A stretch of 64,000 nt of DNA from Vandiemenella viatica (Eukaryota > Arthropoda > Insecta > Orthoptera > Morabidae). Positions within the stretch are counted from its first letter, which is position 1; every line of letters begins with the position of its first letter. The DNA lies in the NCBI GenBank assembly GCA_031002005.1, contig CM061921.1, forward strand, positions 142,261,283 to 142,325,282. Reading direction: 5' to 3'. The notes under the pieces were generated by a model, which saw only the letters and a list, made by a program, of their open reading frames with translations, made no database searches and was not told the DNA's origin. Shown one piece after another: positions 56,277 through 64,000 of the stretch. Position numbers and translations under genes: made by a program.

Positions 56277-57862
56277 TGTCAAAGACGTGCTGTTTGCTGG
56301 GGTGTGCATACAGTAGTACTTTGAGCTATAACCGTGGTCGTGGTACCGAGTGGTTCTGTTCCTTGGTCGCCAATCGCTTGTTTAAATAATAAAATAGGAT
56401 ACCACAAGAGATAAAGGTATGTTCATAATTAAAACTCAGTAGACTTTCTGATAAATTAAAATTGATATATTGTGCAAAAGTTCTTTTACAATCTCGGTAC
56501 CAGCGTAATAAAAAGGCATCAGACTTCTTTCCAAAAATAAAATGATTGCAGGTTAAAACATTTACACACAACGTAAGCAGCTTCCGATGAACCCCATATT
56601 GATCAAAAGTTTATAAACATTGAAAGCGCGACATCACTTCAACCCGGTGTTGATGTTAGTTATTTGTGGAGGAATACTCTACATTTCGATACTGCCCCGA
56701 TCACTTCGTTCCAGCCCGGCACATGGCGCGACTTACACCCCCGCGTTCTCTCCTCGCTAACAAATCTGCTGAAAGACTGAAGCTAGACTGAAGAACGCCA
56801 CTGGCAGGCCACCCTCTTAAATAGGCTGGGCATTTTTTGTGACACCAAGCAGTGGGATTTCCCACCCTCTCTGTCTAATCCTGGCTGCTGTCTCTCTCAC
56901 ACTGGCGTTGGGTTACAAAGGCTTGCCCCCTAAGTTTTTCCGATTTTCATGAAATTTTGTAGTAACGTAGAGTTCATCATTCTAATCATTTTCGATCCTT
57001 ATAAAATTTTTCGTATCTGCTCTCCTATTTTTGTTATTAATTTCCAAAGTTCAATAAACCTATTTTCTACATCTAGTGTCCCAACTATTTGTTCTAGCGT
57101 GTTAATTCTAATCTTCAGGAATTCTACATATTTTGACAATTAATTTGGTGTATCTCACTACCTTCTAAAAACCTTTCATTAAAAAGATATCGCCTCCCAA
57201 AGTTTTCACCCCTTCTAGCGGCCATTATGGAATGCAGAATAATTACTTTGAAATTAAATACCTTATATTGAGAGTGCATTGTTTTGATAAAACTTTCTGC
57301 CAAACTTACTTAAAAAAATTGCTCTTTCATAAAAATAGGGTGCCTCCCAGATATTTTGTTTAGTTTTTATTGACATTTATTTCTGCCCACTCCAGACTGT
57401 ATATTTGGCTACGATGCGTTAACAGCTTTCGCTTTGAAATTGCTTTTAAAATACTTCCACTCAACTCAACGATCTCAAACTGCTATTATCATCTTTCCTC
57501 AAGAAGACCTTTAATCTGACATAATTTCCTTTTTACTACTTATTTTATTCTTGACTTACTATTTTTTCCTTTATTAAATAAGTACCTTAAAACTCGTCAT
57601 ATTTCCTCTAAATTTCGTTTGAGAACATGTTTTCTACTTCTCAAACTAAAACTCGAAACTTTCATCCCAGTATCCTAATTCATTTACTATCATTCTTTCA
57701 TACCCCTATGTAACTCTGATCTAACTATACTTCGAAATGTGTCTTAAATATTTGAAACCACTAGAAAATTACTTTGAAAATGTTCTGCTGTTCATTTGAT
57801 ATATTCTTGCAGCCTTTTAACTGAATTTTGTAATATATTGACAAAATTGAGGATATATCACA
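56277..57862 (-). repeat. 5' LTR of the 14.5-kb element
   Basis: 1586 bp; differs from the 3' LTR by one substitution (near 56496) and one inserted C (near 57642) as far as I can see. Confidence 0.93.
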
Positions 57863-57866
57863 CAAT

Positions 57867-60440
57867 GTCACAGGAGGATGACGAAGAAATAGAGAAAATA
57901 TACGCCGAAATTGAAGAACTAATCCAATATGTGAAGGGGGAGGAAAATTTAATAATCATGGGTTATTGGAATGCAATAGTGGGAGAAGGAAAACAGGGGA
58001 ATACTGCAGGATCTTTTGGCCGAGGAGAAAGAAAAGAGTGAGGAAGCAGGTTTTTAGAATTTTGTGAAAGATATAAGCTACTTGTGGCACTGTTTAAGAG
58101 CCATGCAAGAAGGAAGGAGTCACCTACTGCTTGCCAACGGCCACCGAAAGGAGAACGGAAGAGCGGGGAGTGATCCAGGGGATACAGGCAGATATGAGCT
58201 AGATTATATCATGGTCAAACAGAGATTCAGGAATCAAGTTCTAGACTGTAAAACATACCCAGGAGCAGACATAGATTCTGACCATAATTTGATAGTAATG
58301 AAGTGCAGGCTGAAATTGGAGTGAATTAGGAAGCAAAGTAAGCAGAACAGACCGGAAGTGAATAAACTGAAACAATCTAGCACGAGAGAAAAAATTGCGA
58401 AAATGGTAGACTTAGGTCTAAGAAGTAATTCAGAAAGTAGCTCTACCGAGGACGAATGGCGTGCATTATAGACCGAAATAATGAAAGCTGGGAAAGAAAC
58501 ATTAGGCATTAGGCAACAAGCCGCCCCAAAACCTTGGATCACAGAGGAAATTATGAAACTGATGGATCAGAGGAGAAGGCACAAAAATGTTCTGGATGAA
58601 GCAGGAAAAGAGCAATACAGGCAATTTATAAATCAAATCAATAGGAAATGCAAAAAAGCAAAATAAAAATGGCTACAAGAATAGTGTGAAGAAGTAGAAA
58701 ACGAAATGGTCTTAGGAAAAGTAGATGTTGCATACGGGAAGATCAAACAGAATTATGGAGAAATTAACAAAAGAGGTGTAAACATTAAAGCTGCCGATGG
58801 AAAACCTCTTTTAAGCTCAGACGATACAGCTAACCAATGGAAGGAATACATTGAAAAACTTAATGATGGGGACGACTTGAACAATAGCATAATGGAAAAG
58901 GAAGGCGATGACTACATACATGAGTTAGGAGATCCTGTTTTGTGGACAGAATTTAATAAAGCTCTGAATGACTTGAAAGCAAATAAGGCGGTCGCAATCG
59001 ATGAGATCCCTGCAGAACTTCTTAAATCCCTAGGAGAAGAAGGAATCGATAGATAATTCAAGCTGATATCAAAAAGTTATGAAACAGTAGAAATTCCAAC
59101 CGATTTAAATAAAAATATCATCTTCACACTTCCAAAGAAAGCACAAGCCGACAACTGTGAGAAATATGGCACCATTAGTCTATCATCACATGCTTCAAAA
59201 TTAATGACCAGAATAATATACAGAAGGATGGAAAGGGTAGTAGAAGAGATTGTAGTGAAGATGAGTATGGGTTTAGGAAAAATCGGGGGTACAAGGGAAC
59301 CAATTCTGGCTTTAAAATTAATACTTGAAGGGCGGATCAAGAAAAACAAAGATACATTTATGGCATTCGTTGATTTAGAAAAAGCTTTTGATAATGTTAT
59401 GTGGGACAAGATGTTCAAAATTTTAAAGAAATCATGTATAAAGTATTGAGATAGAAGAATACTTTATAATATATATATGAATCAAATGGCTATAGTAAAA
59501 GAAGAGAATCATGAGAGACATGTGTCAATTAAAAAGGGCGTGATAAGGGTGTAGTCTATCCCCATTAATATTCAACTTATATGTAGAAGATGCAATAAAG
59601 AAATTCAAAGAAAAATTTCCATTTGGCATAAGTGTTCAGGGAGAAAAAAATCAGTATGCTACGATTTGCTGATGACATTGTCTTGTTAGCAGAAAGGGAT
59701 GAGGATATTGAGAAGTTACTGAATGGCATGAACAAAATACTGAAGGAAGATTTTGGACTGAGTATAAATGAAAGCAAGACAAAAGTGATGAAATGTAGCA
59801 GAAATGATACCAATACCAGTGGATTAAATATAAAAATAGGATCGGATGCAGTAGGGGAAGTAAGTGAATTCTGTTACTTGGGAAGCAAAATTACAACCGA
59901 TGGCTGAAGCAAGAATGATGTTAAAAGCAGAATAGCATTAGCAAAAAGAGCCTTCATGAAAAAGAAGAATCTGTTAGTTTCAAACATTGATCTAGGAATT
60001 AGAAAGAACTTTCTAAAACTCTATGTATGGAGCACAGCACTTTATGGTAGCGTAACATGGACTTTAGGAATACCAGAAAGAAAGAAAATTGAATCAAACG
60101 AAATGTGGTGCTACAGAAGAATGCTGAAAATTAAATAGACACATAAAGTAAGAAATGAACGAGTTTTGGAAATAATTGGGTGAGGAGGAAATTTGTGGAA
60201 GAAACTTACAGAAAGAGGAATCTGGTTTGTAGGTAATATTTTGAGACATGCTGGATTGGTTAATTTGTGGAGGGAACAGTGGAAGGTAAGAACTGTGGAG
60301 GAAGACAGAGATTAGAATATACGAAGCAGATAATTGAGGACGTGGGTTGTAATGGATATGTAGAGATGAAGAGGTTAGCACAAGATAGGATGGGATGGAG
60401 GATTGCATCAGAAGAAATAAATCCTGGAATAATCTTCTGA
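57867..60440 (+). pseudogene. RTE-like LINE: rest of endonuclease and RT
   Basis: Continues the frame interrupted at 43379: SQEDDEEIEKIYAEIEELI, LIIMGYWNAIVGE, then GRYELDYIMVKQRFRNQV and PGADIDSDHNLIVMKCRL, completing the EEP domain with its final Asp-His. RT follows: KAPK-like VAIDEIPAELLKSLG (58990-59040), GGTREPILALKLILEGR, FMAFVDLEKAFDNVMWDKMF (59350-59410), degenerate QGCSLSP block near 59550, MLRFADDIVLLAERDEDIEK (59650 on), KVMKCSRND and SEFCYLGSKIT. The catalytic FADD box is intact, but at least six stops or frameshifts are present. The 3' end lies near 60440. Confidence 0.88.
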
Positions 60441-60539
60441 TCCTAACTCACATTGTAGTAACCATTAAACACGATAACTGCTGACTCAGGAACTTTGCGT
60501 GAACATGCACTGTGCTAAAGATATGCAATAGGAAGATGC

Positions 60540-60910
60540 AAATCTGGATTTACATCTGTACTCTGCAATTCACAAAAATGTGAATGGCAGAGGCTGCTTT
60601 CCACAAAAAATAACTCTGTGCATTCCAATCGCAAATAGCACGACTGAAGAAAGAGTTCATATATGCATCTGTACAATACCTAATTTCTTTAATCTTATCT
60701 CTGCTTTTATTGCGACCCAAATTACATGGTGGAAGATGCACTTAGTCGAAGGTGGTGTTCACTTGTTTTACAACAAATTCTACATATCAAAACCTCGTCT
60801 GCCAGACAATCCCAGCCAAGTCTGTGTATCAATTCTGCGTCGCTTTCGTTTGTATTGTGGCATTCAGTCAAGAATCAAGCGGTTCGTAACTGAATTTTCA
60901 ATTTAGTATC
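60540..60910 (-). pseudogene. LINE RT C-terminus fragment
   Basis: Minus-strand frame 60550-60741 has LGRNKSRDKIKEIR and AYMNSFFSRAICDWNAQ, then VNCRV and a CAGAGTACAGATGTAAATCC end. Same LINE subfamily as 35304-35585. Upstream (to 60910) a decayed SVTNRL..LGW-type region can be followed. Confidence 0.75.
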
Positions 60911-61690
60911 ACTTATTCCGTTGCGATATGGATCCCAAATTGCACAATACGTCCAAATTTCGACGCAGGATGGTTTTTTTACGTTATTTCCTTTGTATAA
61001 GGGTTACAATTCTTCAAAATTCGACATGTGAAAAACAGCATTGAATAATCTTTACTTACGATCAAAGATATGTGCAGGTCCATTTCATGTTGCTCTATAC
61101 TCTTTCGCCCAAATACTTAACAGAATTCTTCTTCTTATGACGCCAAACCTGTTTTCTGGCGTAGGTTGTTAACATGGAGGATATATCTCTTGGCAAGGTG
61201 AACGTGGGTGGTTTCAGTTTGCTTTCTCCAGTGTGTGTGTTGGTATGTGTTAATGTAGGTGTGGAAGACTTTGATAATGTGCGTTTTCAGAATAGAGTAT
61301 TGTTTGTATTGTATTTAATGAGTGATGAAGAAGGGAGAGGGTGAAATCCGGTGCCGGTTCATTCAGACCTTCTCTTCCTAAAGAAACCAAGGAGGACGCT
61401 AAGCTTAGCGCCCAATCCGACGGACGAATTACCGTTATCAGTGTTGTTTGCCCTCACGCCCATATACGGGACAATCTGGTGATTAGGAATTATGCATCAC
61501 CATCTCTCCTACCCTGCCAGCCAAGTTCTGATGATGACAATTTCGTCTACCACCAGGCCTCGAACCAGCTAACCACGCGTCATCGCCGGACACCATCACG
61601 TTGCCGCAGCCACCTGAGCTAACGGGAATCTACCATGCCAATAACTGAACTGCTTATGTTGTACTCTTGAACAAATGCTAGGTGAGGTTC
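60911..61690. other. Non-coding, unassigned repeat-like segment
   Basis: AT-rich to 61320. The part 61330-61630 is GC-richer and has GGTGAAATCCGGTGCCGG, a phrase I associate with dispersed orthopteran repeats, but no second copy is in the window. No coding function recognised. Confidence 0.4.
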
Positions 61691-62772
61691 GGGTTATTCC
61701 AGGGAAGCGTGATAGGGCCTCTGTTGTTTCTCATATATATTAATGAGTTGTGCGACTTAATAAGGAGGACGAAAAGATTATTTGCCGCTGATGCTATTAT
61801 TTATCGTGAAATCAAAACCCAGGACGACTGCGCTTTGTTACAAGACGATATTATGAAAATAATTGCGTGGTGTAAAGAGTGACAGTTCGAGTTAAACGCT
61901 AAAAAGTTCCAAGTCATGCATGTAAGTAAAAAGGTGACACCATTTAGCTCTGAATGTACAATTAATGGTACTGTCCTTAGAACGGTAGATTCCGCTAAAT
62001 ACCTAGAGGTAACAATTCGTAATAATTTGTCGTGGAATGAGCATATCCTGAATGTAATTGGGAAAGCAAATCGTATGCTCCGATATCTAGGTCGTAATTT
62101 AAATCAATGCACTCCGGAAGTTAAATCGATTGTATAAAAGTCACTAGTGCATCCTCATTTAGAATATTCTTGTTCTGTATGTGGTCCCCATCAAAAGGGG
62201 TTAACGGAGGCATTAGAGAAGGTCCAAAGAAGAGCCGCCCGATTCGTGATAGGTATATATAGTTGGAAGGAAAGCGTAAGTGTGATGTTGAAGGAGTTAG
62301 GTTGGAAAGACCTGGAACACCACAGGCGTTGCTCTCGACCAAAGCTAATTGAAAAACTCACGACTGACATATTTCGGAATGACAGCAAGCAAATATTGCT
62401 ACCAGCAACATACATATCTCGGAATGACCGTGAAAATAAGATAAGAGAAATCAGGACCAGAACCGATTCATTTCTGTACTCTTTTTTCCCACGAGCGATT
62501 AGGGAATGGAATAGAAAGGAATTACCGGGCATGTATACTTAAAATCCGACAGGAGTGGCTTTAGATAAAGCACTCCGCCCATCCTGATCTGGGTTATCCA
62601 TGGCTTTCCCGGATCACTCCAGGCGAATGCTGTTCCTCTAATTAGCCCATGGGCGCCTCCTGCCATATCCTGTATATCCCTTCCAAACTATTACCCTTTC
62701 GGGTAGGTGCAATGCACCCTCTGCCGCACACTTTTAGTGAATCGCGGAGTAATAATAATAATAATAATAATA
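61691..62772 (+). pseudogene. CR1/Jockey-like LINE, RT C-terminal half and 3' tail (copy 2)
   Basis: Begins within the RT at FQGSVIGPLLFLIYINELC, then RLFAADAIIYREI at 61773-61812, the same Ala-for-Asp change as copy 1 at the catalytic box. Further blocks are NGTVLRTVDSAKYLEVTI, a stop at 62136, and HPHLEYSCSVCGPHQKGL, RRAARFVIGIYSW, SRNDRENKIREIRTRTDSF to the stop at 62540. The 3' untranslated part (62543-62750) includes ATCTGGGTTATCCATGG and CACTTTTAGTGAATCGC, ending in (TAA)n at 62752-62773. 5'-truncated, with few other lesions. Confidence 0.88.
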
Positions 62773-62779
62773 AATGAAT

Positions 62780-63890
62780 TATTTTTGTTGGTTTTGCACT
62801 TTTACTAATTAGAGTAAGTTTTAAATGAGTGCACCATGAGGAAAATGCATCTAGATTGCGTTGAATTTTTAAGCAGTCTGCCGAATTCAATACTTCTCTA
62901 TAAATGAACAACGAACAAACTCAAACTGACAGTAACATTGTTTCCAAGAGCGTTTATAAACATAGAGTAGTAGAGGCTTCTCCGTCAACGAAAATCTCGT
63001 AACCATTTACGAATATGATCAGATATAATGTACATTCGAATATTCTCAAAAAGTCGGTTGTTTGGTCGAAAGCTCTCTAAAAATACAGAAATATTGCATC
63101 AACGTATGGTCCTGCAACAATATCTTTCAATGTGCCATGTGAAAATAGGACCAGTGTGTTTCACGCGGTCTGCTCTTCCGAAATCTCTGATTGTTCGGTG
63201 CAAGAAATTAGTTTTCTAATAGAAACTTCATATTGTTCGAGCTCCAGAACTGTACTGCTAATACACCGAGCGTGGTGGGTGAGTGGTAACACTCTGGCCT
63301 CACATTCGGTAGGAGGCGGGTTCGAATCCCCCTCCGGGCACACATATTTGGGTTTCCAGTGGTTACCCCAGATCACTCCAGGCGAATACCGTGGGCTTAT
63401 TTCGAAAGGCCATGGTCGAATTCCTTCTCGTTCCTTGTACCCAGTCTTACTTCGCCTCTAGTTATCTCGATGTCGACTAGGTGTTAAGCCATAAGTAAAA
63501 AGGTTTAATGCAAACTGCTGATAGAGAGATGGGTCGGTAGTTCCTAGGATCTCTTCGATCTCCTTTCATGAAAACTGGTACTACTTGCGTAATTTTCTAT
63601 TCGGAAGGGACTTTTTTTTCCCTTCCAGGAATGCGTAGTGTATATCGGACAGAAATGGTTCGATACCCGTCTCGTATTATCAAATTACTTTTACTGGGAT
63701 ACCATCGGGACCCATCGAATCCCTCCACTTGAGGTACTCTAATTGGTTTACAATACCTGCAGTAGCTATTTGTAACACATCCATGACTAACTTTACACGT
63801 TGTGGAAAAATAGTTGCGCAACCTATATTTTCATCAGCACCGCTGAAGGAACGTGTAAATGTGCTGTGCAGTGTCGGAGATTTCATTCGT
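62780..63890 (-). pseudogene. Decayed LINE RT, minus strand, split by a SINE
   Basis: At the right, 63680-63886 gives ATAGIVNQLEYLKWRDSMGP with DGIPVKVI, then SEWKITQVVPVF.KGDRRDP and NYRPISL-like blocks down to 63520. Beyond the SINE, decayed VDAIFLYF (the LDFxKAFD motif) lies near 63080, and IYREVLNSADCLKIQRNLDAF with WCTHLKLTL at 62780-62911. Stops are abundant. Order and strand are consistent for a single old insertion. Confidence 0.75.
63264..63513 (+). repeat. tRNA-derived SINE, second copy
   Basis: Starts CACCGAGCGTGG, has box A-like GTGGGTGAGTGG and a perfect box B (GGTTCGAATCC), then TTTGGGTTTCCAGTGG and CACTCCAGGCGAATACC as in 38548-38797. Flanked by a 10-bp target duplication with one mismatch (ACTGCTAATA at 63254-63263; ACTGCTGATA at 63514-63523). 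It interrupts the LINE RT on the opposite strand. Confidence 0.88.
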
Positions 63891-64000
63891 GAGTCGTGTG
63901 ATATGTTTTCTTACGTGATTTCTGAAGCACGACATAAATTAACAGACTATAAACGAGGAATGGTAGACGCACAGGGCATTCAATTTCGGGAATTTTTCGT

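Larger units (their letters stand above)
43380..57862 (-). mobile_element. 14.5-kb LTR element, defective, carrying a LINE
   Basis: LTRs of 1585 and 1586 bp (TGTCAAAG...ATATCACA on the plus strand) flank gag and a truncated pol on the minus strand. The 4-bp target duplication CAAT is at 43376-43379 and 57863-57866; removing the insert restores the LINE frame VYMP to SQEDDEEIEK. I saw only one substitution and one 1-bp indel between the LTRs, so this insertion is very recent. Yet pol lacks most of RT, RNase H and integrase, and gag has a nonsense codon, two frameshifts and a 3.8-kb R1-like LINE within. It must have been mobilised by proteins from another copy. Confidence 0.93.

Noticed and set aside
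1..64000. CRISPR arrays, phage or bacterial gene clusters
   Set aside because: The window is eukaryotic; regularly spaced repeats seen (171 bp, ~710 bp) are tandem repeats without spacers.

Overview
The window is eukaryotic and reads as a stretch of a large, repeat-rich arthropod genome, most likely an insect and plausibly an orthopteran. It is AT-rich and has no operons or bacterial signals. Nearly all recognisable coding sequence belongs to transposable elements: LINEs of several clades, Ty3-type LTR retrotransposons, hAT, PIF/Harbinger and Merlin-like DNA transposons. The tRNA-headed SINE with box A and box B, present in two full copies, resembles SINEs I know from grasshoppers; that taxonomic call is from memory. 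I found no host gene exon I could defend.

Layout. 1-7.5 kb: short inverted-repeat elements (66-425; 1322-2180), then three decayed copies of one CR1-like LINE family (3436-6700). 8.0-12.65 kb: a Merlin/IS1016-type DNA transposon whose roughly 0.9-kb terminal inverted repeats are arrays of a ~171-bp unit, with a nearly intact transposase. It abuts the C-terminal part of an Env gene and a 3' LTR start (12.65-14 kb). 15.5-24.6 kb: a CR1/Jockey-like LINE whose 3' end is split by a complete 7.5-kb Ty3-type retrotransposon (16952-24455, minus strand, 4-bp target duplication). 24.6-28.4 kb: no recognisable gene. 28.4-41.7 kb: an outer hAT element of 13.3 kb whose interior holds a LINE, which holds a 3.4-kb hAT, which holds a 1.6-kb hAT-like element, besides two PIF/Harbinger pieces and a SINE. 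42.6-60.4 kb: an RTE-like LINE split by a 14.5-kb LTR element (43380-57862) with nearly identical 1.6-kb LTRs; that element's gag is itself split by a 5'-truncated R1-like LINE (49383-53157). 60.5-64 kb: LINE fragments on both strands and a second SINE.

The sequence is therefore best read as layered insertions. Many boundaries are fixed exactly by target-site duplications, and several interrupted reading frames become continuous when an insert is ignored. Two points stand out biologically. Both Ty3-type elements end gag with an A-AAA-AAY slippery heptamer directly before the stop, with pol open in the -1 frame, which indicates programmed -1 frameshifting. The Merlin-like element has unusually long, tandem-repeat-built termini.
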